NCBI GenBank assembly: GCA_003427395.1 | Contig: BFEA01000168.1 | Span: forward strand, 626,835-690,834 | Origin: Chara braunii | Taxonomy: Eukaryota > Streptophyta > Charophyceae > Charales > Characeae | DNA: 64,000 nt | Direction of reading: 5' to 3' | Part shown: positions 1-9,188 of the stretch, piece after piece | Numbering within the stretch: position 1 is the stretch's first letter | How the letters are laid out: the number at the start of each line of letters is the position of its first letter | The notes under the pieces: model-generated | Database searches by the model: none | Told to the model about the DNA's origin: nothing | The model's input: only the letters and a program-made list of their open reading frames with translations | Position numbers and translations under genes: made by a program

Positions 1-349
1 CAAAGTTAAAGTTTCTCTGCGGATTTGGGCTGTACTCAGCAAGCGCAGTAAGGCTGCGCAATCAGGAAAAAAAAAAAAGCAGCGGAGATTGCCCTTCCGC
101 TCACACACATGGGGAGACTTCGGAAGGGAAGGACATCAGAAAGATTGCCCTTCCGCTCACACACATGGGGAGAGATCCATAGACATGCGGGAGAGCAAAG
201 CCGTACGTAGGAGATAACCAAGTCCAACCCAAGTCCGATCTTCGAACACAGTTCAATCCCAATGTAGAGTGTAAGTCCGATCTGAATGTCGCGTCCAATA
301 AGGCAGAATGCCGTGTCCAAACAATGTCTGCAGTTACCTCTATCTCTAC

Positions 350-427
350 TCTGAAGAAGAAGAAGAAGAAGAAGAAGAAGAAGAAGAAGAAGAAGAAGAA
401 GAAGAAGAAGAAGAAGAAGAAGAAGAA
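350..427 (+). repeat. (GAA)n microsatellite
   Basis: About 25 uninterrupted GAA/AAG trinucleotide units, followed by a degenerate GGA/GAAG-rich tail to about 485. It creates poly-Glu, poly-Lys or poly-Phe reading frames that are not genes. Confidence 0.95.
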
Positions 428-581
428 CTTCGGAGGAGTAGGAGGAGAAGAGGAGAGGAGGAGAAGGAAGAAGAAGAAGAAGAAGTGGAGGAGAAGAAAG
501 CTAGGCGCTTTTTGCACTTACCTGGGGACTGCAGGAGAGCCCAGCTATGGCGCTGGTAGGTCGCAACAGGTAAGCTCCTCT

Positions 582-585
<4 letters not shown>

Positions 586-614
<29 letters not shown>
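586..614 (+). repeat. (CT)n microsatellite
   Basis: About 14 CT units. Similar CT tracts lie in the leaders of elements 3 and 5 near 30.6 and 46.5 kb. Confidence 0.9.
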
Positions 615-617
<3 letters not shown>

Positions 618-1199
618 CTCCATTACTCTCCTCGGCGCTGGACTCCTCCAGCGCTGTGCCTCATTGCCGATGAACAGCGCAGCTGCCGTCTCAAAATAGC
701 GCAGCCGGTAGTCTCCACATAGCGCAGCAAGCGAAGTCCTGAACCAGCGTAACGCTGGATTTCTCCTGGTACCTTCTGTCCAGAACTGGGCGCTGGCCCA
801 GCTTAAGTAGCGCTGGGCCGGACCCAGTGAGTCCACGGCCTCCGTTCTGGACCGTGTAGATCTAAACTTCGATCCACGGTCCAGATCGCAGGCTTCGAAT
901 CTTGGTTCAGTCCTTGGCCTAAAACGGCCTGCCTGGGTCCCTACCGGACGTCCAGGCCCTGCCCAGGACTGGGTCTGTTCGGTACCTGGTCCGATTCAGG
1001 GCCTGTGCGAATGCATTGGGCCTGAACGTTGGTCCAGGTCAGAATGGTCCAAAATCTGTCCGATAACAAAAAAAGGTCCAAACGTTTTTAGAGGCTCAGC
1101 CTCTGGGCCTGAATCTGGCCCTGGCCCTAAAACGTGTACCTGGCCACAAAAACGGACAACAGACACACGTTAGAAAAACAGCAGCAATAAATAAATAAA

Positions 1200-1367
1200 A
1201 GAATATAAAAATAATCTAAAGCTGGCGTTTTTCTGATGCAGGCCCTAAGTAAAAATGCCATAGGGCCTTCAGGTTGCGGTGACGCGACCTGGGGGCCCTA
1301 TTCCAACCTCGGGTCCCGTGAGGGGCCCGTGTGTAGGCTTCCAGCATGTAACACACCCTCCTCCTTA
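1200..1367 (-). mobile_element. 3' LTR edge and polypurine tract of gypsy element 1
   Basis: Read on the minus strand, a purine run AAGGAGGAGGG (1356-1367) is followed directly by TGTGTTACATGCTGG. This is the usual order of polypurine tract then LTR start (TG) in an LTR retrotransposon. It lies just beyond the chromodomain-like end of the integrase, where a 3' LTR is expected. The LTR should extend leftward, but its far end cannot be fixed and may lie anywhere in the first 1.2 kb or outside the window. The opposite LTR is missing, so there is no second copy to compare. Confidence 0.5.
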
Positions 1368-1631
1368 TGAAGACGAGCCGGGGCGCGGGCGAAGCTGCCG
1401 ATCTGATGGTGGAATGTAGCGAGGATGGCGAGGAGCTGGAGTGCTCGGCGTAGTCTTCCCTTTGCTAAGATAACGTGAGAGAACGGCGGGAGCTGTGGCC
1501 TGCAGTTCTGAACGCGTCAGCCAACCTTCAGCCTTGTGGCCGCAGTAGGAAAATTGAAGTAGAAACTCTGTTTCTTTGTTGCCATGGCGCCGGTCGGTGA
1601 TGATGTAGCCGGCCTCCTGAAATCCGTCCAT
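1365..1631 (-). pseudogene. chromodomain-like tail of element 1 integrase
   Basis: The frame encodes a short domain of the type I-x-DRR-x4-KETEFLLQF-x11-WLTRSEL-x2-TAP, which aligns with the tail of element 4 (residues RFAYQEPEDGRWFTRTEF then TAPDIV). It resembles the C-terminal chromodomain of chromoviruses: the beta-strand (EFLLQF / YRVRF), a tryptophan, and the position normally occupied by E-S-N-L. The classic aromatic cage is not clearly kept. The frame is shifted relative to the preceding integrase C-terminal domain, so this is a broken copy. Confidence 0.65.
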
Positions 1632-1884
1632 GGAAGGAGGGTCTTGCGTACGTTGACCGGGAAACTCGTCGGACTCCGCTGAAACGAAGGAGCGAGTTTG
1701 GAACAGTGGAACATCGTGTGGACGGGCAAGTGAGGTGGCACCACGATGCAGAATGAAGGCCCCTCAGGATCATCACCAACTGCAGAGAGGATGCGCCAAG
1801 GCCCCATCCACTTGGGAAGGAGCTTGCAAGAGATGTATTGCTCAAGGCTGAACTCCGCGGCGGAGACCCAAACTAGATAGATCA
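1517..1884 (-). pseudogene. integrase C-terminal GPY/F-like domain, element 1
   Basis: The minus-strand frame reads VWVSAAEFSLEQYISCKLLP, then KWMGPWRIL, then a stretch ending VHTMFHCSKLAPSF. This matches the Ty3/gypsy integrase C-terminus, in which a V-W-V-S/x strand precedes a K-x2-GP[YFW]-x-I core and a final [IV]HxxFHxSxL motif. It would normally follow the catalytic core within about 300 bp. Here it is separated from the core (ends 2887) by about 1 kb of inserted sequence. The frame then shifts into the chromodomain-like tail. Confidence 0.75.
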
Positions 1885-2142
1885 GCTCAAAGGGAACACA
1901 GCGACAGATTCTCTACGACACACACTTAACAGACATAACGCACAGACACAACTCTGATGGGGGAAAGAAACATATTTGGCAATATGAATTTCCATGGAAG
2001 CTAGCTACCTACCTATCTCTACCGTCCACAGCAGGGAAACATATTTGGCATATAACTAGCAAGCTGAAGTTATGATGGGTTAACCAGGGCCAGGAAGAGA
2101 CACTACATTACGTGCTATATATTGGAAATAGTAGGGTTCAAA

Positions 2143-2143
2143 A

Positions 2144-2179
<36 letters not shown>

Positions 2180-2192
2180 CAGAAGGAAAGAA
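2143..2192 (+). repeat. (GAAA)n microsatellite
   Basis: About 11 GAAA/AAAG units immediately upstream of the SINE candidate. A-rich simple repeats commonly flank retroposed sequences. Confidence 0.9.
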
Positions 2193-2207
2193 ATAGGTGG
2201 GTAATCC

Positions 2208-2612
2208 TGGCCAGGTGGCGTAGTTCGGTTGAGCACGTAAGTGGTACACAGGAGGTCATGGGTTCGATTCCGCACGACCCCCTGTGTGGCCTACTTCGGG
2301 TTCACTGACTGAGAAAGTTGGCTGGTCCCTCCTGGCTGGTTGTGGAAGTTTGAATCGGTCTTTTCAGCCTGCGCCAGGAGTTAGGAGGAGGTTGGGTGCT
2401 GCTCACTGCACAGAGCAGAGTTAGGTAGGCATATACCCATAACCTTAGGATAGCTTAGTCCTGATTACTACATTTAAGNCTGGTCCTCNGTCCCATATAG
2501 GGTAGTTCTTAGCTGGTAGACTTAGGCAGTAGTATAGTTGGCCTTCCCTTCCATAGTCGATGACCCTAAACCCAAGTACGTAGTTCGGGGTAGGTAGTGT
2601 GCGATAAAAAAA
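2208..2612 (+). mobile_element. candidate tRNA-derived SINE
   Basis: The 5' part carries an RNA polymerase III type 2 promoter. An A-box-like TGGCGTAGTTCGG lies at 2216-2228, and a B-box GGTTCGATTCC at 2261-2271 is a perfect match to the tRNA consensus GGTTCGANTCC. Box spacing is about 33 bp, as in tRNAs and tRNA-derived SINEs. The 3' half does not close into a tRNA acceptor stem, so it is not a tRNA gene. The sequence continues about 340 bp as an unrelated body and ends near an A-run (GCGATAAAAAAAATATTG). It sits inside the insertion that splits element 1 integrase. Two single Ns (near 2479 and 2489) lie in the body. The exact 3' end and target duplication could not be established. Confidence 0.55.
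2216..2271 (+). promoter_or_regulatory. Pol III A-box and B-box of SINE candidate
   Basis: A-box-like 2216-2228 and B-box 2261-2271 as described for the SINE. The B-box match is exact. Confidence 0.6.
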
Positions 2613-2886
2613 ATATTGAGAGAAGTGAAAATGCAGCTGTCCCCCATACGAGGAGAAGGCAGCATTCATTCCTTTTTCAAAAGTTCAATTTTTCAAAAAA
2701 CAAAGAAAAAAAAAATTGGGTAATCCCTACTAATCCCTACTAATCCTTAGGTTTATAAGAGACGTTACTCCTATACCTCATAACGGTAGTAGGCCTCCTA
2801 GAAAAAAGAAGGCAGCCGAGAGGAACAAACGACATGCCAGACGAGTGTGTTTCAAAGTAAACGTCTGAATTTGTGCATACGACCGG
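2613..2886. other. remainder of insertion in element 1, no gene
   Basis: A-rich sequence with three tandem copies of AATCCCTACT-type words at 2724-2750. It completes the non-element segment (about 1885-2885) that separates the integrase core from its C-terminal domain. I see no coding capacity. Confidence 0.5.
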
Positions 2887-3435
2887 TCATAGGTCTTGCA
2901 TGCGGCGAAGGAACGCAAGATGGTCGTCGCTCTCGGCTATGCGCAGCAGAATGGCATCCAGCGGCGATGAGATGGGTGAACCATGCTCAAACTCGAACGG
3001 CGACATCCCGATAGCCGGATGGATCGAGGAGTTGTAAGCCAACTCGACGTCTGGCAAGCGCTCAACCCAATCAACGTGGTCGGGACGGATGAGAGTGCGT
3101 AGAAGGACTTGAGCGGTCTGATGCGCCCTTTCCGTTTGACCACCGGTTTGCGGGTGGCGAGCCGAACTCGGCTTCAAAGATGAGCCCCATCGCTTGACGA
3201 GGGCGACCCAAANGTCGGAGAGAAAGCGAGTGTCCCGATCGCAAACGATCTCCTTGGGGTAGCCCTTGGAGCGAATCCAACCGGTATATAAAACCTCGGC
3301 TAACTTCGGTGCCTTTGCATGATAGCGGCAAGGCAAAAACATGGCGTACTTGGTGAGACGGTCGACGACCGTGAGGATCCCATCAACGTCGGTCTTGTGC
3401 TTCGGGAAGGGGCCGGTGATATCCATAGCAATCAC
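2887..3435 (-). pseudogene. integrase catalytic core (rve), element 1
   Basis: Encodes the DDE core of a Ty3/gypsy integrase. The first Asp is in IAMDITGPFP, the second in IVCDRDTRF, and the Glu in GGQTERAHQ, each in its normal context (for example SARHPQTGGQTER). The core would integrate the element cDNA into host DNA. It is in the same frame as the upstream RNase H/HHCC segment, separated only by a TGA at 3442-3444, so one nonsense change divides the polyprotein. An N lies in the middle of the core (about 3213). The C-terminal part is displaced by an insertion. Confidence 0.9.
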
Positions 3436-3441
3436 TTCCCG

Positions 3442-4370
3442 TCACCCAAGGGGCACTGGTAGTGGGTGTAGCTCACCGAACAGACAATGGTTGCGTGATT
3501 TGCAACGCCGACAGACTTCGCACAACTCACAATTGCGGGTGGCGTCCTTGAGAAGGTCGGGCCAATAGAACCGCTGGCGAAGTCGGCCAAGTGTACGGTT
3601 GACACCAAAATGCCCGGAGGCGGGCGCATCGTGAAACTCGCCAAGAAGCCGTGTGCGCAAGTGTGAATCACTTGGCACACAAAGAAGATCCTTACCCCGT
3701 GAATGCACAAGCAAGTAGCCCTCTTGGATCCGATAATGCGAAGGCACCGGATTCGGNGAGGAGCAATTCGCGTACTTGTCGCGAAAGTGGGGGTCGGCTT
3801 GATAGCCACGGATGAAACTCTTCCGCAAGTCGTCGTCGATCTCGAAGGTGGAGTAGACTGCGGTGCAAAGATCCGGTTGTCGGGAGAGGGCGTCCGCAAA
3901 ACGGTTTGACTTCCCGGGAATGTGATCGGGGAAAAAGTCAAACTGGTCGATCAAAGCCATCCAACGGGCAATGGTACTGTTAATCGTGTCTTGCGACTCT
4001 CGGAATACCAATGGATTGTTATCCGTTACCCATCGGAATGTTTTCCGACCAAGGAGGAAATGTCGCCAACGCTTGAGGGCGTGGACGAAGGCAAGAAGCT
4101 CCTTCTTCCGTGCGTCGTCGATCGAATGCACGGGAGGTACTTTCTTGCTAAAGTACTCGACCGGGTGCCAGTCCGTGCCATCCTGCTGCTCAAGGACGGC
4201 CCCAATGCCATAGCCTGACGCATCGGTAGTGACGCGCGTAGCTAGAAGCGGGTCGTAAATATGTAACACCTCGGCGGATAAGAGTGTCGCTTTGAGTGTT
4301 TCAAAAGAATGGCGCGCCTCGTCGTCGAAGTCAAAAGGCCGCTCAAAAGAATGGCGCTCCTTAGGTTGGA
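3442..4370 (-). pseudogene. RNase H and integrase HHCC domains, element 1
   Basis: The RNase H region starts at TTDASGYGIGAVLEQ with the catalytic Asp, continues through KELLAFVHALKRWRHFLLGR and VTDNNPL, and ends at FADALSRQ. This is the Ty3/gypsy RNase H pattern used to remove the RNA template. It is followed by the zinc-binding HHCC domain of integrase (HDAPASGHFG ... CELCEVC). The segment is open except for an N near 3757. It is out of frame with the RT; the shift lies near 4370, where the RT thumb reading passes into this frame. A TGA at 3442-3444 ends it, probably derived from TGG. Confidence 0.9.
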
Positions 4371-5189
4371 CGCGATCTTCGAGTAACCCTTGATGAAGCG
4401 CTGATAATAACCGGCCAAGCCGAGGAAGGATCGGACGTCCGGCTCGGGCCACTCCTGGATGGCTTGAATCTTCTCCGCCAACGGACGAATGCCTCCCGGA
4501 GAGACAAAATCACCCAACTATTCAAGCTCTTGCCGGACAAACTCACATTTGTCGCGGTTAGCTTTGTACCGGGCTGACCGAAGAGTCTCTAGAACACGGC
4601 GAATGTGCTCGAGATGCTCCTCTAGAGTTCGGCTATAGACGAGGATGTCGTCTAAGTAGACCAAGACAAATCGGTCCAACATAGCGCGAAACTCGGTGGT
4701 CATGGCCGCCTGAAAGGTGGCCGGGGCATTAGTGAGACCAAAAGGCATAACTACCAACTGAAAATGCCCATATCGCGTCTTAAACATTGTTTTGTACCGA
4801 TCTTGCGGGCGGATGGAAATCTGATGATATCCCGACTTGAGGTCCAACTTCGAAAAGTACTTGGCGCCACCCAACCGCTCAAGCAAATCATCAATGCGAG
4901 GTAGAGGCCCCGCGTTCTTGATGGTTTGCGCGTTGAGGCGTCGGTAGTCAATGCAAAGTCGAAGGTCCTTGTTCTTCTTCCGAGCGAAAAGAACGGGCGC
5001 ACCGTAAGGTGAGCTGCTACGGCGGATCCAACCCTTGTCAAGAAGATCATCGAGTTGCGCACGGAGAACCGTGTGCTCCTCCGCGGACATGCGATAAATG
5101 CATGCCTTCGGTGGCACGGCGCCGGCCTCGAGTATGATCTCGTGAGAGATCGGCCCTAACAACCGGGTCACACGGGGGTCAGAAGACAA
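4371..5189 (-). pseudogene. reverse transcriptase, element 1
   Basis: Ty3/gypsy RT with all main blocks in order: [21 protein letters not shown], then [10 protein letters not shown], then the first catalytic Asp in [12 protein letters not shown], then [13 protein letters not shown], then the catalytic YLDD in [12 protein letters not shown] (about 4648-4659). An in-frame stop at 4518-4520 follows CEFVRQELE, after which the same frame resumes ([31 protein letters not shown]). A frameshift follows near 4370. The catalytic residues are retained, so the damage is confined to nonsense and frame changes. Confidence 0.92.
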
Positions 5190-5222
5190 ATCCGTGGACG
5201 ATGAGTCGGTCGTCGGGATGGT

Positions 5223-6458
5223 TCAAAGAAAAGCGATGCCAATCTCTTCGACATGCTCGGAACGGCATGTGTCTCGAAAAGATTTGGCACTCACGACTTG
5301 GCACCGAATGGAAGAGCGAGGAGGAGGAATAGTACACGGGACCTCGGCGCCAGTTGNATCACGAATCGTGNGCGTGCGTCGATGGAAATTGACCGTGTGG
5401 TCCGCGCTAGAAAGCCAAGGCATCCCCAAAANGACATNNAAGTCGGTGTCCAACACGTCAAAAGTGACGGGTTCACATGCGTGCGGTGCAAAGTACACCG
5501 GGACAGCCGAGATGTAACGGTCTAAGAGTTGTTTCGTCTTACCGGCGGCAAGAGCGACCGTCGTCGGATGTGACTTCCTCCGTACTTGTGCGCCAAGGCC
5601 AGCCCGAGTCATGAAGGACTGGCTCATGAAGTTGCGAGTTGCGCCGCAATCTAGCAAAGCGTTGCAGGCCGCTTGCCCAATCTGAATGGGCACGTAGAGC
5701 AACAGTGCGTTGTTTTCTGCATACCATTGCGAGACAAACTCGCGGGCCCCACCGCGACTTCGTCTACCGTCGGCGAAGTTGGTGGTGCATGGAAGGAAAG
5801 ATACTCGTGTAAGAGGGCGCATAGTGCTGCGCTTTGCGGCCCCGGAAGGTTGCCCGTCGCAGGGAGAGGAACCCAAGCGAAATCCTCGGGCGTGAGCAGG
5901 TCCAAAGCCTCCTCGTTGAACGCGCTTGCCGAATCCCTTGATGAAGACGAAGTGGCGGAGGAACCTCCGGACCGCACATGTATCTTGTCCTTGAGAAGCA
6001 TCCAGTGAAGGAACGAGCCGGGCAGCGAAGTCTTCGAACGAAAGTGGAAGACTCCCGACATCCGCGTATGCCTCGGAAGAAAGGGCGGTCGTGCGCACAA
6101 CCGCTTCCGATGGCGTCGAGGGAGGTGTCGAGTCACCCTCGGCGGCGCCTACTTTCCCGGACGGGGTTTCCCCTTGGTGGGGCAATTTTGCAGCATCGTG
6201 GATGGTGTTGTTGCACCAAAGACAATAACGGTACTCGAGTCTCGTGCGGTAACCATTCGCCGAGAGTCCGTATTGTGTCCAAGGTTCGTCGGCTGCTGAT
6301 CCGGTGCCCGGTGTAGAGGTGGACTGAGTCTTCGTCTTGTCGCGGCCGTGATTGTTGCGCGGCCGGCCACCATCCCGGGCAGCTGCCAACACTTCACCCT
6401 CGTTTGGTGTTGCAGCCTCGGTAGAAGAAGTTGGCGAAGTCGCCGAAATGCAAGCCAC
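5223..6458 (-). pseudogene. gag C-terminus with zinc knuckle and aspartic protease, element 1
   Basis: The N-terminal third is low-complexity gag C-terminus with a degenerate zinc knuckle CLWCNNTIHDAAKL, in which the last Cys of CX2CX4HX4C is Leu. The retropepsin domain begins at YVPIQIGQ, with the active site ALLDCGATRNFMS near 5628-5665, so the usual D-[ST]-G is D-C-G. The flap region and the family's second conserved motif (VLDTD then LGMPWL) follow. Several Ns (5357-5449) blur the C-terminal end. The protease would process the polyprotein. The D-C-G triad is also seen in element B. Confidence 0.8.
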
Positions 6459-6474
6459 CTTTGGGTGCTGCCCG

Positions 6475-6664
6475 TCGTCGCGGAAGATCGGCCGGCGTTG
6501 CGGGCTTCTACATTCGTGAGAATGATCCGTGACGCTGTGCTGAAAAGCTTGTCATCGCGGAAGATCGGNGTTGGGTGCTGCTTGTCGTCGCGGAAGATCG
6601 GCCGGCGTTGCGGGCTTCTACATTCGTGAGAATGATCCGTGACGCTGTGCTGAAAAGCTTGTCA
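6475..6664. repeat. 95-bp direct duplication around a single N
   Basis: About 90-95 bp ending in GCTGTGCTGAAAAGCTTGTC occurs twice, almost identically, on either side of one N near 6569. Together with the same arrangement near 27517, this looks like two overlapping contig ends joined without collapse rather than biology. Confidence 0.75.
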
Positions 6665-7167
6665 AATGTGTCGAGTGTCTCTGCAATCTGCGTCAGCGCG
6701 TTTTGCAGGGCTGGACACGAGCGCATGATAAACAAGTGCTTGACGCCGCGGAATGCGAGTGGCAAGTCAGGTGTGGAGACGAGTCTTTGGAACTCAGTAA
6801 TCCAGTCCTGACTGAGCAGCCTGTTCTGATGGAGCTTGTTGAGCTTGTCCATCGCTTGCAGGTCGGGCGGCTCCACTTGGAATCGCTTGTGCCAGGCGTC
6901 AGTCAACTCCTGCCAAGTGAGCTTGGTGTGCAGTTCCGACACTGCTACGTCGTGGCTGGTCAATATGTTGTCCAGCCATGCTTGACATGCACCACCAGAT
7001 CGGTGGTACAAACACCGATGTCGATCGTTGTTCGGGACATGGTGCATGTCGAGCCTGAGAGTAAACTGGCGCCACCACGGGATCGGTTCCGTCCTGGACT
7101 GATCGCAGAAAACTGGAATGTCATCCAGTTTGGGTGGGTGCCGGGAGGATGCGGCTAAGGGCGTCAC
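6508..7167 (-). pseudogene. gag (capsid) of element 1
   Basis: The frame has the retrotransposon gag pattern: IPWWRQFTLRLDMHHV, CQAWLDNILTSHDV, LTWQELTDAWHKRFQVEP, LLSQDWITEFQRLV, FRGVKHLFIMRSCPALQNAL. This matches the Retrotrans_gag capsid domain, which packages the element RNA in virus-like particles. The start is the first Met of a short N-terminus (MTPLAASSRHPPKLDDIPVF). The 3' end of the frame is disturbed by the duplication around N at 6569, so the connection to the zinc-knuckle part is broken. Confidence 0.8.
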
Positions 7168-7568
7168 GGTGGCAGCAGCTTGGACCTAGGTCTCCAACTG
7201 CAAGTTCGTTGCTTGCTGCGACGTCCGGAAGTCCTGATGCACACGCTTGATGTTGTTGACGTCATCGACCGTTGATCTTTGCTATCTACGGTCAGTGTCT
7301 CTTAATTCGTGCAAGTGGGACCCCGCCTGGATGGATGAACACTACTACAGGTTCCATCGTTCGTTCCTATTCCACCAAACTTTCCTTTTTGTTTTTTTTC
7401 TTTCGACCTTCCTATTCGCGCTCCAATTGCTTTTCTGGATTGTCGACAGGCGATTTTTGCAGTGCCGTTGTTTGAGCCTTGAGTTGTCTCCTGGAGGGTT
7501 TCCATGACGGCTCGCTCGTTGCAGGGCGCGGTCACAGCTCTTGTTGGGGCTTTTTCGATGACGTGGAA
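7168..7568 (-). other. leader of element 1
   Basis: Non-coding sequence between the gag start and the minisatellite, in the position of the element 1 leader. No PBS is recognisable. A pyrimidine-rich stretch lies at 7376-7410. Confidence 0.4.
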
Positions 7569-7969
7569 AGCTGCGTGCAACCGATCTATGATCTGATAGA
7601 ATTACCTGCAAGCGATCTATTCTCTTTTCGAATATTGCCTCCAAGCGATTTGTTTGCCTGGAACGATGTATTTTCTCTGATTGAATTGCCTGCAAGCGAT
7701 GTATTTTCTGATTGAATTCCCTGCAAGCGATGTATTCTCTGATTGAATTGCCTGCAAGCGATGTATTCTCTGATTGAATTGCCTGTAAGCGATGTATTCT
7801 ATGTCCAAAAGTTGCCTGCAAGAATTTATTGTCCTATTGAAAGCTGCCTCCAAGCGATGAATTTTCTCTCATCAAATGACCTGCAAGTGATGTATTCTCT
7901 GATTGAATTGCCTGCAAGCGATGTATTCTCCGATTGAATTGCCTGCAAGGCTACAAGCGATGTGCTCTA
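7569..7969. repeat. 31-bp minisatellite in element 1 leader
   Basis: About 12 direct repeats of a unit near 31 bp, built on GAATTGCCTGCAAGCGATGT followed by ATTCTCTGATT. Units in the middle (7690-7800) are nearly identical; outer ones are diverged or shortened. Units adjoin with no unique spacers. The array lies between element 1 gag and the truncated integrase of element 2, where the leader of element 1 should be. Confidence 0.85.
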
Positions 7970-8317
7970 TGTTCGGGAGGAGCCATCAACGCTGCCAGCG
8001 GGTAAGGGAATGAACATGGCATATTTAGAGAAACGATCTACAATCACCATCACCTGGCTATTGCCATTGCGACTCTTTATGAGGCTCATGAAATCCATGA
8101 AGATAGACTCACCTGGTTCACTGGGAATCGGCAATGGTCTCAAGAGACCGAGTGGGTTCTCGTGTGACGGTTTGTTCCTCTGACACACCACACAGGTACG
8201 CACATAAGTTAGTACATCTTCCTTCATACCCTTCCATTCAAAACGTTCTCTCACTTCGGCATACGTTTTCTTGAATCCAAAGTGTCCCTCAAAGTCATGA
8301 CATTCCCCAATCAACAA
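7967..8317 (-). pseudogene. integrase N-terminus, element 2 (truncated)
   Basis: HHCC zinc-binding domain (CHDFEGHFGFKKTYAEVRER, then CVVCQRNKP) followed by the linker GLLRPLPIPSEPGESIFMDF with the first catalytic Asp and the strand VMVIVDRFSKYAMFIPLP. The sequence stops at the junction with the minisatellite of element 1, so the second Asp, the Glu and the C-terminus are missing. Confidence 0.88.
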
Positions 8318-8356
8318 ACTTTTAATCTCTTCTTTATGAGGGATGCACAGTCTTTG

Positions 8357-9188
8357 TTAAGTTTGAGCCATTAAGAAAAGTAAACCATCAGTGATCTTAT
8401 AATTAGGAAGTAGAGATAGATCTTGTAATACAGTGTCAATGATAGGTTTCCATATAGGATCTGATGCATATCCTTGACGAATCTTTTCTTTAACTTCCTG
8501 CCCTACATCCAAATAAGAGACAATTGTTCCAAAGAAGTCACTTCTTCTAGACAATGCATCTGCCACCACATTAGACTTTCCTTTGATCGATTTCAACTCA
8601 AAGTCGAAAGTATCAATAAAGGCAGACCATCGTACTAGTTTGTCAGAGAGTTTGGGTTGTGTCTTGATCCACTTCAGGGTAGAATGGTCAGAATACACTG
8701 TGAAGTGTCTACCTAACAAATAGTGCCTCCAAGTTTGCAAAGCACAGACTAAGGCATACAGTTCCCTCACATAGGTAGAATTGGCAATCTTTTCAGTAGG
8801 TAGGCGTGCAGACATAAACTCAACTGGTCTGTAGCCTTTACCATCATCCTGTTGAAGGACAACGCCAATACCATACTGACTTGCGTCAGTTGTGACAATG
8901 AAGGGAAGAGACGGGTCAGCGATTCTCAACACAGGGTAGTGAGTCAAGACATGCTTTAGTTTCCTAAAGGATAACTCACAATCCTTATCCCATAACCATA
9001 TAGTTCCTTTTTTCAACAATTTTCTCATTGGTGCAGCAATCAGTGAGAAGTTCCTAACAAACTTTCTATAGTAGCTTGCTAGACCAAGGAAGGAGCGAAG
9101 ATCAGTAAGGGACTTAGGTTGTGGCCAATCTCTAATCGCTGCAATCTTCTTTGCCTCTGGCCTTAGCCCATCTTCATTTGCTATATGT
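8357..9188 (-). pseudogene. RT thumb and RNase H, element 2
   Basis: The frame opens in the RT connection (KIAAIRDWPQPKSLTDLRS, FLGLASYYRKFVRNF) and continues through RNase H: IVTTDASQYGIGVVLQQ with the catalytic Asp, the RELYALVCALQTWRHYLLG helix, VYSDHSTLKWI and NVVADALSRRSD. The RNase H catalytic positions look intact. A short frameshift near 9185 breaks it from the RT palm. Confidence 0.9.

Larger units (their letters stand above)
1..1199. other. no gene seen; microsatellites and possible LTR body
   Basis: Apart from the GAA and CT microsatellites annotated separately, I see no coding region. The reading frames here are low-complexity artefacts of the simple repeats. The 750-1200 stretch repeats related words (CCAGGCCCTG, GGTCCAGGTC, GGCCTGAATC) and may be the body of the element 1 LTR, but this cannot be proved without its partner. 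A near-duplicate of about 40 bp (ATTGCCCTTCCGCTCACACACATGG and variants) occurs around 87-117 and 143-173. Confidence 0.5.
1356..7568 (-). mobile_element. Ty3/gypsy element 1 (degenerate, 5' LTR lost)
   Basis: Minus-strand LTR retrotransposon with the canonical Ty3/gypsy order gag, protease, RT, RNase H, integrase, chromodomain-like tail (from 7167 down to 1365). The order RT before integrase separates it from Ty1/copia. It is inactive: there are frameshifts near 4370 and in the integrase C-terminus, in-frame stops at 4518 and 3442, a roughly 1 kb insertion between the integrase core and its C-terminus, and a 95-bp duplication around a single N near 6569. The 5' LTR and PBS are absent; the leader runs into a minisatellite and then abuts element 2 near 7970. 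Confidence 0.9.

Noticed and set aside
308-722. Frames encoding poly-Glu and poly-Lys
   Set aside because: They are translations of the GAA microsatellite; no conserved sequence outside it.
7569-7969. CRISPR-like appearance of the 31-bp repeats
   Set aside because: Units abut without unique spacers, diverge at the ends, and the sequence is eukaryotic.
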